64,000 nt of DNA from Alphaproteobacteria bacterium SO-S41. GTDB lineage: Bacteria; Pseudomonadota; Alphaproteobacteria; Micropepsales; Micropepsaceae. The notes under the pieces were generated by a model. It did no database searches. It had not been told where the DNA came from and worked only from the letters and a program-made list of their open reading frames with translations. Each line of letters begins with the position of its first letter. Position 1 is the stretch's first letter. The position numbers and the translations under genes were made by a program. The stretch covers positions 496,001 to 560,000 of the forward strand of contig AP024629.1 of assembly GCA_019670725.1 (NCBI GenBank), in the 5' to 3' direction. Of this stretch, positions 25,140 to 36,821 are shown in pieces.

Positions 25140-26228
25140 ATGACCGACATTCCCCTGCTCGAGACCGAGCTGCTGGGCCGCATCGCGGCGGCGGAAGACG
25201 ACGCCGCGCTCGAAGCCGCGCGCGTCCATGCGCTCGGCAAGAAGGGCGTCGTTTCCGAACTGCTGAAGACGCTGGGCGCGCTCTCACCCGACGAGCGCAA
25301 GACCTCCGGCCCTGCCTTCAACGCGCTGCGCGACCGTGTCGCCGGCGCGATCGCCGACAAGAAGGCGGGCCTCGCCGCCGCCGCGCTGCAATACCGGCTG
25401 GAGACCGAGCGGGTGGACGTGACCCTCCCCGCCGTGCCGTTCCCGTTCGATCCCGGCGCGGGCCGCATCCATCCCGTCAGCCAGGTCACCGACGAGCTGA
25501 TCGCGATCTTCGCCGATATGGGTTTCAACCTGGCCGAAGGGCCGGATATCGAGCGCGACGACTACAACTTCACGATGCTCAACATCCCGCCGGAACATCC
25601 CGCGCGGCAGATGCACGACACGTTCTATCTGACGGCACGCGAAGACGGCTCGCGCCCGGTGCTGCGCACCCATACCTCGCCGGTGCAGATCAGGACGATG
25701 CTGACGCAGAAGCCGCCGATCCGCATCATTGTGCCCGGCCGCACCTATCGCAGCGACAGCGACCAGACGCACACGCCGATGTTCCATCAGATCGAAGGCC
25801 TCGTGATCGACGAGTCCACGCATATGGGGCATCTGAAATGGGTGCTGGAGGAGTTCTGCAAGGCGTTCTTCGAAGTGCCGAACGTCAAGATGCGCTTCCG
25901 CGCCTCGCACTTCCCCTTCACCGAACCCTCGGCCGAGGTCGACATCCAGTGCGACCGCTCGGGCGATGTCGTGAAGTTCGGCGAGGGCAGCGACTGGCTG
26001 GAGATTCTGGGCTGCGGCATGGTGCATCCCAAGGTCATCGCCAATTGCGGCCTCGACCCCGAGAAGTATCAGGGCTTCGCCTTCGGCTGCGGCATCGACC
26101 GGCTCGCCATGCTGAAATACGGCCTGCCGGACCTCCGCGCCTTCTTCGACAGCGATCTGCGCTGGCTGAAGCATTACGGCTTCTCCGTGCTGGAGCAGCC
26201 GTCGCTCGCGACGGGGCTGACGCGATGA
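25140..26228 (+). CDS. pheS: Phenylalanine--tRNA ligase alpha subunit
   Basis: 362 residues. An N-terminal coiled-coil (1-~90) is followed by the class II catalytic core: [14 protein letters not shown], motif 2 in [20 protein letters not shown] and motif 3 in [19 protein letters not shown]. It forms the alpha2beta2 enzyme with PheT. Its stop overlaps the start of an ASCH gene (ATGA), which separates it from pheT. Confidence 0.97.
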   Translation: MTDIPLLETELLGRIAAAEDDAALEAARVHALGKKGVVSELLKTLGALSPDERKTSGPAFNALRDRVAGAIADKKAGLAAAALQYRLETERVDVTLPAVPFPFDPGAGRIHPVSQVTDELIAIFADMGFNLAEGPDIERDDYNFTMLNIPPEHPARQMHDTFYLTAREDGSRPVLRTHTSPVQIRTMLTQKPPIRIIVPGRTYRSDSDQTHTPMFHQIEGLVIDESTHMGHLKWVLEEFCKAFFEVPNVKMRFRASHFPFTEPSAEVDIQCDRSGDVVKFGEGSDWLEILGCGMVHPKVIANCGLDPEKYQGFAFGCGIDRLAMLKYGLPDLRAFFDSDLRWLKHYGFSVLEQPSLATGLTR

Positions 26229-26632
26229 GCGCCCAGGCGGCCGAGCGCTATCCCGGCGTGTTGCGCTTCACCTTCGGCGACAATCCCGCGCTGGCGGATG
26301 AATTGCTGGCGCTGGTGCTGGCGGGCAAGAAGACCGCGACCTGCTGCGCATCAGCGCAGGCGGAAGCCGAAGGCTGGATGATGCAGCCCGGCGATCTCTC
26401 CATCGCGCGCGACAGCACGGGCGTCGAGCGCTGCCTGATCGAAACGGTCGAGGCGACCCGGCGCCGTTTCAACGAGGTCGATGCCGCCTTCGCGTTCGAG
26501 GAAGGCGAGGACGATCGCACGCTGGAAAGCTGGCGCCGCGAGCACCGCAAATACTTTGAGCGCAATGGCGGGTGGGCCGAGGACATGATGCTCTATTGCG
26601 AGCGCTTTCGCGTGATCGAGGTGCTGTCGTGA
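26225..26632 (+). CDS. ASCH domain protein embedded in the pheST operon
   Basis: 135 residues. [20 protein letters not shown], then [40 protein letters not shown] and [16 protein letters not shown] are the ordered ASCH motifs of the YhfF-like group: a PUA-like RNA- or nucleotide-binding fold. It overlaps pheS by ATGA and pheT by GTGA, so all three should be made in proportion. That suggests a tRNA- or translation-linked job. Activity unknown. Confidence 0.85.
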   Translation: MSAQAAERYPGVLRFTFGDNPALADELLALVLAGKKTATCCASAQAEAEGWMMQPGDLSIARDSTGVERCLIETVEATRRRFNEVDAAFAFEEGEDDRTLESWRREHRKYFERNGGWAEDMMLYCERFRVIEVLS

Positions 26633-29013
26633 AGTTCACCCTCTCCTGGCTGAAGCAGCATCTCGTCACCGAGGCGTCGCTGGACGAGATTCTGACCGTC
26701 CTGACGCGCATCGGCCTCGAGGTCGAGAGCGTCGAGGACAAGGCGGCCGACCTGAAGGCCTTCACCGTCGGCTATGTTCGTGAGGCCGTGCAGCATCCCA
26801 ATGCCGACAAATTGCGCGTCTGCCAGGTCGAAACGGCCGGCGGCAATGTCGAGGTCGTGTGCGGCGCGCCGAATGCGCGCGCCGGCATCAAGGTCGCGTT
26901 CGCGGCGGTGGGGTCAGTCATTCCCGCGACGGGGCTTGAGCTGAAGGCCGGCGCCATCCGCGGCGTCGTCTCGAACGGCATGCTCTGCTCGTCGCGCGAG
27001 CTGAAGCTGGGCGACGACCATGACGGGATCATGGAACTGCCCGCCGACGCCGTGGTGGGTGCGCCGATCGCCGATGTGCTCGGCCTCGGCGACCCCGTGA
27101 TCGACATTTCCATCACGCCCAATCGCGGCGACTGCAACGGCGTCGCCGGCGTCGCGCGCGATCTCGCCGCGGCCGGCCTCGGCCATATCGTGACGCCTGA
27201 GGTGGCCGAGATCACGGGCACCTTCCCCTCGCCGATCAAGACGGCGATTGCCGACAACGCCGCGCCGCTCTTTGAGGGCCGCCTCATCCGCGGTGTGAAG
27301 AACGGGCCGTCGCCGGCCTGGGTGCAGAACCGGCTGCGCGCCGTGGGTCTCCGCCCCATCTCGGCGCTGGTCGATGTCACCAACCTGCTCAGCCTCGATC
27401 GCGCGCGGCCGCTCCATGTCTTTGACGCCGATACGCTGACCGGCAATCTCACCGCGCGTTTCGCCAAGGAGGGCGAGGTGCTGGTCGCGCTCGACAGCAA
27501 GACCTACACGCTCGACACCGAAACCGTTGTCATCGCCGACGATGCGGCGGCGCGCGGCATTGCCGGCGTGATGGGCGGGCTGGAGACGGGCTGCACGGAG
27601 AAGACGGTCAATGTCTTCGTCGAAGCGGCGCTGTTCGAACCGATCCGCGTCGCAGCGGCGGGGCGCAAGCTTTCGATCAATTCCGATGCCCGCTATCGCT
27701 ACGAGCGCGGCGTCGATCCGGAGTTCAACCGCAAGGGCCTCGACCTCGCGACGGCGCTGATCCTGGAATGGTGCGGCGGCGAAGCCTCCGAAGTCGTCAG
27801 CGCCGGCGCCATCCCGGCCTGGCGGCGCGAGATCAAGTTCGATCCGGCGCTGGTGCTGAAGCTCTCCGGCGTCGATCTGCCGGTTGCCGACGTGCTCTGC
27901 ATCCTCGGCGATCTCGGCTGCACGGTGACGGGCGCGTTCCCCTTCACGGTCACGCCGCCCTCGTGGCGTCCCGACATTCACGGCGCAGCGGATCTCGTCG
28001 AAGAGGTCACGCGCATTCACGGGCTCGACAATATCCCGAGCACGGCGCTGCCGCGCGTCAACGCGGTGACGAAGCCCGGCCTCACGCTCGCGCAGCGGCG
28101 CGCGCGCGAAGCGCGGCGGTCGCTCGCGGGACGCGGTCTCGTGGAGGCCGTCACCAACTCGTTCATCCCGCGCGCCCATGCGGCGCTTTTCGGCGGCGGC
28201 GATGAAAGCATGCAGCTCGCCAATCCAATTTCGGCCGAGCTGGATGCGATGCGTCCGAACGTGCTGCCGTCGCTGATCGCCGCGGCTTCGCGCAATGCCG
28301 CGCGCGGCCTCGTGCCCTCGCATCTCTTCGAGGTCGGTCCGGCCTTCGCAGGCACCGGCGATGCGGACCAGCCGACAGTCGCGACGGGCCTCCGCGCGGG
28401 GACAAGCGCTCGCCAGTGGCGCGGCGCGGCCTTCGCGCCGGATGTGTTCGCGGCCAAGGCCGATGCGCTGGCGTTGATCGAATCGCTCGGCGGGCCGGTC
28501 GGCAATCTCACGGTCTGGACGGATGCGCCGTCCTGGTATCACCCGGGCCGTTCGGGCCAGTTGAAGCTGGGGCCGAAGACGGTCGTCGCGCGCTTCGGTG
28601 AACTGCATCCCGCGGTGCTGGAGGCGATGGACCTGAAGGCGCCGACCGCGGCGTTCGAAGTCTTCCTCGACGCCATTCCACTGCCCAAGGCGAAGCCGAC
28701 CAAGACGAAGGCGGCGCTGGTGCTCAGCGACTATCCCGCCGTCGAGCGCGACTTCGCCTTCCTGGTCGCTGATCGCGTCGCGGCGGGCGACGTCGTGAAG
28801 GCCGCCGCCGGCGCCGACAAGGTGCTGATCGCCGGCGTCGACGTGTTCGACGTCTATGCCGGCAAGGGCGTCGCCGAGGGCCATAAGTCCCTCGCGATCG
28901 CCGTGCGCCTGCAGCCGAAGGATCGCACGCTGACCGACGCGGAGATCGACGTGGTCGGCCAGAAGATCGTTGCGGCCGTGACGAAGGCGACGGGCGGAAC
29001 GCTGCGGGCGTAA
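26629..29013 (+). CDS. pheT: Phenylalanine--tRNA ligase beta subunit
   Basis: 794 residues from GTG 26629, giving [20 protein letters not shown]. The tRNA-binding OB domain follows (VGYVREAVQHPNADKLRVCQ), then B3/B4 with ISITPNRGDCNGVAGVARDL, RYRYERGVDPEFNRKGLDLA, the B5 domain (~400-480), a catalytic-like core and the C-terminal FDX-ACB domain (SDYPAVERDFAFLVADRV). Full length. Partner of PheS. Confidence 0.97.
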   Translation: MKFTLSWLKQHLVTEASLDEILTVLTRIGLEVESVEDKAADLKAFTVGYVREAVQHPNADKLRVCQVETAGGNVEVVCGAPNARAGIKVAFAAVGSVIPATGLELKAGAIRGVVSNGMLCSSRELKLGDDHDGIMELPADAVVGAPIADVLGLGDPVIDISITPNRGDCNGVAGVARDLAAAGLGHIVTPEVAEITGTFPSPIKTAIADNAAPLFEGRLIRGVKNGPSPAWVQNRLRAVGLRPISALVDVTNLLSLDRARPLHVFDADTLTGNLTARFAKEGEVLVALDSKTYTLDTETVVIADDAAARGIAGVMGGLETGCTEKTVNVFVEAALFEPIRVAAAGRKLSINSDARYRYERGVDPEFNRKGLDLATALILEWCGGEASEVVSAGAIPAWRREIKFDPALVLKLSGVDLPVADVLCILGDLGCTVTGAFPFTVTPPSWRPDIHGAADLVEEVTRIHGLDNIPSTALPRVNAVTKPGLTLAQRRAREARRSLAGRGLVEAVTNSFIPRAHAALFGGGDESMQLANPISAELDAMRPNVLPSLIAAASRNAARGLVPSHLFEVGPAFAGTGDADQPTVATGLRAGTSARQWRGAAFAPDVFAAKADALALIESLGGPVGNLTVWTDAPSWYHPGRSGQLKLGPKTVVARFGELHPAVLEAMDLKAPTAAFEVFLDAIPLPKAKPTKTKAALVLSDYPAVERDFAFLVADRVAAGDVVKAAAGADKVLIAGVDVFDVYAGKGVAEGHKSLAIAVRLQPKDRTLTDAEIDVVGQKIVAAVTKATGGTLRA

Positions 29014-29179
29014 GGCCAGCAAACTACATAAAATACAGATTTTCCTGTATTATCAGAGAGTTGCGCAGCCTAGGGCGCGCTTCTAAAAATGGCGTGCGAA
29101 TCAATCGCACCGCCGCTCACGGTTGCTTGAGCGCGAGAGTCGCGATGGATGCAGCGGCGGCTCCTCAGGGAGGCGCGTC

Positions 29180-29569
29180 ATGGTCAACATACTCATCATC
29201 GACGACGAGCCGGGTATTCGCGATCTCCTGCGCCGCTCGCTGACGCTGGCGGGGCATGTGTGCAGCGAGGCCGAGGACGGTGCGAAGGGCATCGCCGCCT
29301 TCGTCCGGGAACGTCCCGATCTCGTCATCACCGACATCATCATGCCCAGCTGCGACGGCATCCAGGCGATCATCGCCATGCGCCATGTGAGCCCTGACGT
29401 GCCGATCATCGCGGTTTCTGGCGGCGGACAGTCCGGGCCGCGCAGCCTGCTGGAGCTCGCCGGCGATGTCGGCGCGAGCGCCTGCATGACGAAGCCGTTC
29501 TCGCTGCGCCTGCTGCACCAGATCGTCGGGCGCTATCTGCCTGCCGAGGCACGGTCCGGAACGGGGTGA
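29180..29569 (+). CDS. Single-domain response regulator (CheY-like)
   Basis: 129 residues: MVNILIIDDEPGIRDLLRRS. The acidic pair is D8/D9, the phosphoacceptor D52 in LVITDIIMPSCDG, the Ser switch in IIAVSGGG and K105 in CMTKPFS. No output domain, so it probably acts by protein-protein contact or as a phosphate relay. No kinase is adjacent. AGGGAGG lies upstream with suitable spacing. Confidence 0.9.
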   Translation: MVNILIIDDEPGIRDLLRRSLTLAGHVCSEAEDGAKGIAAFVRERPDLVITDIIMPSCDGIQAIIAMRHVSPDVPIIAVSGGGQSGPRSLLELAGDVGASACMTKPFSLRLLHQIVGRYLPAEARSGTG

Positions 29570-29766
29570 GTTTTTCGCTCTTCGCGCCACGCATGCCTTG
29601 ACGCGAGGCCGCGCGGTTCCCAGTTTTCCTGAGCGGGCCGGGCCCCTCTGGCGATCCATGTGGATCGTGATGTCGGACCGCATCGAGGTGATCTCGATGA
29701 CGGGTCCGGTTGTGCCGCTCCAGACCCTCATTGCATCGCCCGCCCGCAATGGTTCTGGAGCCCCAA

Positions 29767-30081
29767 ATGCCTCTTCTCGTCTGTCCCAACGACAACGCCT
29801 CGATGCAAAGCGTGCAGCGGCACGGCGTCGAGTTCGATTTCTGCCCCACCTGCCGAGGCGTCTGGCTGGATCGCGGCGAGCTGGAAAAGCTGATGGCGGG
29901 GTCGCGCGAGGCCGAAGGTTACGACGCGCCGCCGCCACCGCCGCGCGAGCCGCCTCGCCGCGACGAGCGCGACTATCGCGCCTATGACGACCGCCGCGAC
30001 TATGACGACCGGCGGCGCGACGATGACGGCTACAAGCCGCGCAAGCGCCGCGGCTTCGACCTCTTCGACATTTTCGATTGA
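29767..30081 (+). CDS. zf-TFIIB-type zinc ribbon protein with Arg/Asp tail
   Basis: 104 residues. MPLLVCPNDNASMQSVQRHG then VEFDFCPTCRGVWLDRGELE is the TFIIB-like ribbon common in bacteria. The first knuckle reads CPND, not CPxC: one usual zinc Cys is Asp, while the second pair (CPTC) is intact. After a PPPPPREPPRR linker, the C-terminal ~40 residues are Arg/Asp/Tyr-rich (RDYRAYDDRRDYDDRRRDDD) and end GFDLFDIFD. Role unknown. Eight bases ahead of a membrane-protein gene, so likely an operon. Confidence 0.8.
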   Translation: MPLLVCPNDNASMQSVQRHGVEFDFCPTCRGVWLDRGELEKLMAGSREAEGYDAPPPPPREPPRRDERDYRAYDDRRDYDDRRRDDDGYKPRKRRGFDLFDIFD

Positions 30082-30089
30082 GGGCGGCC

Positions 30090-30488
30090 ATGCTGTTCGC
30101 CCTCGTTATCTGGACGCTCATCGTCGCCGGCGGCTGGTGGTTCGGCGCCGCCCTCATCGCCTTCGCGACGCCGGGCGCTGCATGGCTCGCTGCCAATCCG
30201 GCCTTGGCCGAATGGCTGCAGCCGGTGCTCGTCTTCTTTGCCGGCCAGGCGATCGCGGCGGCGGCGATCGTGTGGCTCGTTGGCGCCTTGCTGATCGCGC
30301 TCATCATTCGTCCGCGCGCCGCGGCGCGGCGGAAACAGGCTCTGTCGTATGACGAATGGCAGCGGCTCGACGGCGGCACGGCGGCAGGCCGTCCGGCGCC
30401 GGCACCGTATCAGGACGACTATCCGCGCAGCCGCCGCTGGCGGCGCCGCCGTCGCCGGGATGACGATGATGACGACGACGACGATTGA
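30090..30488 (+). CDS. Membrane protein with Arg-block/Asp-block C-terminus
   Basis: 132 residues. Two or three transmembrane helices (LFALVIWTLIVAGGWWFGAA; LVFFAGQAIAAAAIVWLVGA) with an intervening loop. The cytoplasmic tail ends RRWRRRRRR followed by nine consecutive Asp, a strongly polarised charge block. No family recognised. GAGG lies upstream of the ATG and a terminator just after the stop. Paired with the zinc-ribbon gene, which also ends Arg/Asp-rich. Confidence 0.7.
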   Translation: MLFALVIWTLIVAGGWWFGAALIAFATPGAAWLAANPALAEWLQPVLVFFAGQAIAAAAIVWLVGALLIALIIRPRAAARRKQALSYDEWQRLDGGTAAGRPAPAPYQDDYPRSRRWRRRRRRDDDDDDDDD

Positions 30489-30496
30489 GACATGAA

Positions 30497-30524
30497 AAAG
30501 GGGGCAGCCGAAGCTGCCCCCTTT
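30497..30524. terminator. Bidirectional intrinsic terminator
   Basis: A 12-bp stem AAAGGGGGCAGC / GCTGCCCCCTTT (30497-30508, 30513-30524), loop CGAA. A/T ends on both sides suit termination of the membrane-protein operon (plus) and acnA (minus). Confidence 0.85.
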
Positions 30525-30544
30525 AGTTTCGTCTGGCTTGCGTC

Positions 30545-33301
<2,757 letters not shown>

Positions 33302-33531
33302 GGGCGGGGCGTTCCTGTCAGATGAAACTGGCCGCGCCTGAACAGCGCGACACTGAGGGTGATTGCGCGAGGGTGTGTTAGCAGATTCCCATGCGCGCGA
33401 TAGGGGATTTTGGCGGCATGCTGCGACACATGCATGATGGTGCGCGCAATAGCTGAAACGCGCGGTTTGGGCACGCAGAGCTTTGGCGGGCTGAGGCTCA
33501 GCAAAGCTGAGGCTGGGAGCGAATGAGAAGC

Positions 33532-34320
33532 ATGAGCGAAACGGTGCGCGTCGAACAGAACGGGCCGGTGACGACGGTCATTCTCCACCGGCCCCAGGCC
33601 CGCAATGCCGTGGACCGGCCGACCGCCGAGGCATTGGTCGCGGCCTTCCTCGCCTTCGAGGCGGATGAAGACGCCGCCGTTGCGGTCTTCTGGGGCGAGG
33701 GCGGCGCGTTCTGCGCCGGGGCGGATCTGAAAGCGGTCGCGACGGGCAAGGGCAACCGGCTCGCCGATCCCTCTGGCGACAAGCTCGACGCCAAGGGGCC
33801 GATGGGACCGTCGCGCCTTGTGCTGTCGAAGCCGGTGATCGCGGCGATCGAAGGTCCCGCAGTGGCGGGCGGACTGGAACTCGCGCTCTGGTGCGACCTG
33901 CGCGTCGCCGCCGCGGATGCGGTGCTCGGTGTCTATTGCCGGCGCTGGGGCGTGCCGCTGATCGACGGCGGCACGGTGCGCCTGCCGCGCCTCATCGGCC
34001 ATGCCCGTGCGATGGACCTGATCCTGACCGGTCGCGGCGTCAGCGCCGAGGAGGCGCTGGCGATGGGTCTCATCAACCGCATCGCGCCCAAGGGCGACGT
34101 GCGGGCCGCGGCCGAACAGCTGGCCGCGGAGATCGCGCGCTTCCCGCAGGTCTGCATGCGCGGCGACCGGCTGTCGGCAATCGAACAGTGGGATCTCACC
34201 TATAACGAGGCAATGGCGAACGAGTTCGCGCATGGCCGCCTGTCGCTGGCGGGCGCGGCGGACGGCGCCGCGCGGTTCGCCGCTGGCAAGGGCCGCGGCG
34301 GCCGGTTCGACGAGATTTAG
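33532..34320 (+). CDS. Enoyl-CoA hydratase/crotonase family protein
   Basis: 262 residues from ATG 33532 (an ATG at 33523 adds three). [20 protein letters not shown] is followed by the oxyanion block [16 protein letters not shown] and by [40 protein letters not shown] marks a Glu-poor catalytic loop, so hydratase activity is unproven; isomerase or hydrolase is possible. Divergent from acnA across a 230-base gap. Confidence 0.85.
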   Translation: MSETVRVEQNGPVTTVILHRPQARNAVDRPTAEALVAAFLAFEADEDAAVAVFWGEGGAFCAGADLKAVATGKGNRLADPSGDKLDAKGPMGPSRLVLSKPVIAAIEGPAVAGGLELALWCDLRVAAADAVLGVYCRRWGVPLIDGGTVRLPRLIGHARAMDLILTGRGVSAEEALAMGLINRIAPKGDVRAAAEQLAAEIARFPQVCMRGDRLSAIEQWDLTYNEAMANEFAHGRLSLAGAADGAARFAAGKGRGGRFDEI

Positions 34321-34399
34321 AACCGCACGTCCCGCGATCGGCTGAGTGGCGCGCCAGATCCACAAGCCGGGCAGCATGCCGCGTCATATCTTGCAGATC

Positions 34400-34428
34400 T
34401 TGACTTTATTCCTATTTCGACCTAATCT
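34400..34428 (+). promoter_or_regulatory. Strong sigma-70 promoter upstream of the ccm leader
   Basis: -35 TTGACT (34400-34405), spacer exactly 17, -10 TAATCT (34423-34428). Predicted start near 34435. It lies in a conspicuously AT-rich stretch. Confidence 0.7.
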
Positions 34429-34463
34429 GCCTTCGATGGATCGAAAACGGGACTAAGAGACGC

Positions 34464-34523
34464 ATGAACAGTCACACGACAGCGGCGGTCGCCTACATGC
34501 CCGCCATCCGGCGGCGTGCCTGA
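34464..34523 (+). CDS. Candidate 19-residue leader peptide upstream of ccmA
   Basis: ATG at 34464 after AAGAGA, reading MNSHTTAAVAYMPAIRRRA and stopping at TGA 34521-34523. It begins about 30 bases after the predicted transcription start. Its last codons (three Arg and Ala) and stop lie inside the hairpin of the terminator at 34512. Segments GGCGG (34484-34488), CCGCC (34501-34505), GGCGG (34510-34514) and CGCCG (34524-34528) allow alternative 1:2/3:4 or 2:3 pairing, as in attenuators. Confidence 0.45.
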   Translation: MNSHTTAAVAYMPAIRRRA

Positions 34524-34533
34524 CGCCGTTTTT
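34512..34533 (+). terminator. Intrinsic terminator (possible attenuator) in the ccm leader
   Basis: CGGCGT (34512-34517) pairs with ACGCCG (34523-34528), loop GCCTG, followed by TTTTT (34529-34533). It lies about 110 bases before ccmA. A second GC hairpin (about 34544-34575, GGGAAGGGGG with CCCCC...TTCCC) follows. The rest of the 34534-34644 gap shows no gene. Confidence 0.65.
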
Positions 34534-34644
34534 GGTCTAGAACGGGAAGGGGGATACACCCCCCAGAAAATTCCCGGATCAATTCCACCCCGCAGGACAG
34601 GGCGCGCCCTCCCCTTCGCCGCCCTCGCCTGCTAGGCAGCTTTC

Positions 34645-35262
34645 ATGGGCGGGGCCATCGAAATCAGGGCGGAAGGCTTGGCGTGCCGGCGCGGCGAGCG
34701 CCTGCTGTTCAGCGGTCTCACGCTCGCCGCCGAGCCTGGGCGGCTCACCGAAGTGGTCGGGCCCAACGGTACGGGAAAATCCTCGCTGCTGCGCATTCTC
34801 GCCGGGCTATTGCGGCCGGAGGCGGGCCGCGTGACGCTGCTGCGCGACGGACAGGCTCTGACCCGCGACGACGAACCGCCTGCGACCTATCTCCATTATC
34901 TCGGCCATCACGACGCGCTGAAATCGCAGATGACGGTGCGCGAGAATCTCGCCTTCGCCGCCGCATGGTTCGGCTCCGCCTATGGCGTCGACGATTCGCT
35001 GGCCTGGCTTGGCCTCGCCGCGCAAGCCGAGCTGCCGGTCGGCTATCTCTCCGCGGGCCAGCGGCGGCGGCTGGCGTTGGCGCGCTGCTGGATGACGGCG
35101 CGGCCGCTCTGGCTGCTCGACGAGCCCACGGCGTCGCTCGATACCAACGGGCGCACGCTGGTCGCGGGCCTCATCAAGGCGCATCTCGAAGCCGGCGGCA
35201 CGGTGCTGGCGGCGACGCATGAGCCGATCCTCGCCGACGCCCAGCGGCTGGTGATCGCGTGA
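34645..35262 (+). CDS. ccmA: Heme ABC exporter ATP-binding protein CcmA
   Basis: 205 residues. Walker A VVGPNGTGKSSLLRILAGLL, Q-loop region YLHYLGHHDALKSQMTVREN, signature YLSAGQRRRLALARCW, Walker B LWLLDEPTASLD, and H-loop LAATHEP. It powers the CcmABCD complex that releases heme-CcmE for cytochrome c maturation. First gene of ccmABCDG; its stop overlaps ccmB (GTGA). Confidence 0.96.
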   Translation: MGGAIEIRAEGLACRRGERLLFSGLTLAAEPGRLTEVVGPNGTGKSSLLRILAGLLRPEAGRVTLLRDGQALTRDDEPPATYLHYLGHHDALKSQMTVRENLAFAAAWFGSAYGVDDSLAWLGLAAQAELPVGYLSAGQRRRLALARCWMTARPLWLLDEPTASLDTNGRTLVAGLIKAHLEAGGTVLAATHEPILADAQRLVIA

Positions 35263-35924
35263 GCGCCTTCATCGCCCTGCTGCGCCGCGACCTGACGCTC
35301 GCCTTCCGGGTGGGCGGCGGACCGTTCCTTGGGCTCGCCTTCTTCCTCACCGTCACCGCCCTGCTGCCGCTCGGTGTCGGCGCACGGCTCGGCCTGCTGG
35401 GCGAGGCGGCGGCCGGGTTCCTGTGGGTCGCGGCGGCGCTCGCCGCGCTGCTCTCGCTCGACCGGCTGTTCCAGGCCGACGCCGAGGACGGGACGCTCGA
35501 CCAGCTCGCGCTCGGCTCACTGCCGCTGGAATTGGCGGTGCTCGCCAAGTGTCTCGCGCACTGGTTGACGACGGGCCTGCCGCTCGCCTTTGCCGCGCCC
35601 GTTCTGGCCCTGCTGCTCAACATGCCCATCGAAGGCTATCTGCCGCTGACGCTGTCGCTGCTGATTGGCAGTCCGGTCTTCAGCCTCGCGGGCGCGATCG
35701 GCGCGGCGCTGACGGCGGGGCTACGCCGCGGCGGGCTGCTGCTCTCGCTGTTGGTCCTGCCGCTCTTCGTGCCGGTCGTGATTTTCGGGGCTGGAACGGT
35801 CAGCCTCGCCATGGGCGGGCAGAGCAATCTCGGCGCGTTCCTGTTCCTCGGCGCCGCCAGCCTTTTTGCGCTGGTGCTGGCCCCGCTCGCCGCGGCGGCT
35901 GCACTGCGCATTCATTTGAGCTAG
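35259..35924 (+). CDS. ccmB: Heme exporter membrane protein CcmB
   Basis: 221 residues from GTG 35259: MSAFIALLRRDLTLAFRVGG. Six predicted membrane helices. EDGTLDQLALGSLPLELAVL and LKLLLNMPIEGYLPLTLSLL-like blocks fit CcmB. Membrane partner of CcmA. Confidence 0.94.
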   Translation: MSAFIALLRRDLTLAFRVGGGPFLGLAFFLTVTALLPLGVGARLGLLGEAAAGFLWVAAALAALLSLDRLFQADAEDGTLDQLALGSLPLELAVLAKCLAHWLTTGLPLAFAAPVLALLLNMPIEGYLPLTLSLLIGSPVFSLAGAIGAALTAGLRRGGLLLSLLVLPLFVPVVIFGAGTVSLAMGGQSNLGAFLFLGAASLFALVLAPLAAAAALRIHLS

Positions 35925-35934
35925 AAGGCGCGCC

Positions 35935-36666
35935 ATGCTGCGTTACGCCAATCCCAAGCGCTTCCTCGACCTGTCCGCCACGCTGTTGCCGTTCCTGTGG
36001 GTCCTGGCGATCGCCTTGCTGGGCTGGGGACTCTACGAGGCGATCTTCGTCGTGCCGCCCGACTACCAGCAGGGCGACAGCGTGCGGATCATGTATGTCC
36101 ACGTCCCCTCGGCGTGGATGGGCAGCTTCATCTACGGCTTCATGTTCATCGCCAGCGTCGTCGGCCTGGTGTGGAAGCATCCGCTGGCCGATGCCGCCGC
36201 CAAGGAAGCGGCGCCGATCGGCGCCTGCTTCACCGCGGCCTGCCTCATCACGGGATCCCTGTGGGGCAAGCCGATGTGGGGGACGTACTGGATCTGGGAT
36301 GCGCGCCTCACCTCGATGCTGGTGCTGCTGTTCCTCTATCTCGGCTATATCGGCATCTGGTCGGCGATCGAGGATCGCGCCAAGGCGGCGCGCGCGGCGG
36401 CGATCCTGTGCGTCGTCGGGGTCATCAACATCCCCATCATCCGCTTCTCCGTGGAGTGGTGGGACACGCTGCATCAGGGGCCGAGCGTGGTGCGCTTCGA
36501 GAACGGCAAGCTCAGCCCCTCCATCGATCCCTCGATGCTGTGGCCGCTGCTGGCGGCGGGCCTCGGCTGCACGTTCCTGTTCTTCGCGCTGCTCTTCGTC
36601 CGGATGCGGACGGAGATCGCGCGGCGTCGGATCCGCACCCTCATGAGCGCGCGGGCGGCGGCCTGA
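35935..36666 (+). CDS. ccmC: Heme ABC transporter permease CcmC
   Basis: 243 residues with six membrane helices. The periplasmic WWD-type heme motif is in WGTYWIWDARLTSMLVLLF, with conserved His in YVHVPSAWMG and in WWDTLHQGPS. It loads heme onto CcmE. Its stop overlaps ccmD by one base (TGATG). Confidence 0.96.
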   Translation: MLRYANPKRFLDLSATLLPFLWVLAIALLGWGLYEAIFVVPPDYQQGDSVRIMYVHVPSAWMGSFIYGFMFIASVVGLVWKHPLADAAAKEAAPIGACFTAACLITGSLWGKPMWGTYWIWDARLTSMLVLLFLYLGYIGIWSAIEDRAKAARAAAILCVVGVINIPIIRFSVEWWDTLHQGPSVVRFENGKLSPSIDPSMLWPLLAAGLGCTFLFFALLFVRMRTEIARRRIRTLMSARAAA

Positions 36667-36821
36667 TGCTCGATTATCTCGCCTTCGCACCCTATGGCTG
36701 GTTCATCTGGCCGTCCTTTGCGGTCTTCGCCCTGCTGGTCGGCGGCGTCACCGTGCAGACGCTGGTCGCCGCGCGGCGAACCAAGCGCCAGCTTGCCCGG
36801 CTGGACCAGAAGACGCCGTGA
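36666..36821 (+). CDS. ccmD: Heme exporter protein CcmD
   Basis: 51 residues: MLDYLAFAPYGWFIWPSFAV then one membrane helix and a basic tail (AARRTKRQLARLDQ). Normal CcmD size and topology; it stabilises heme-CcmE with CcmC. Overlaps ccmC and ccmG. Confidence 0.93.
   Translation: MLDYLAFAPYGWFIWPSFAVFALLVGGVTVQTLVAARRTKRQLARLDQKTP

Noticed and set aside
29032-29051. AATACAG...CTGTATT hairpin after pheT as a terminator
   Set aside because: Seven-base AT-rich stem with no following T run; too weak to call.
34321-34399. Further gene between the enoyl-CoA hydratase and the ccm leader
   Set aside because: Only short frames without ribosome sites.
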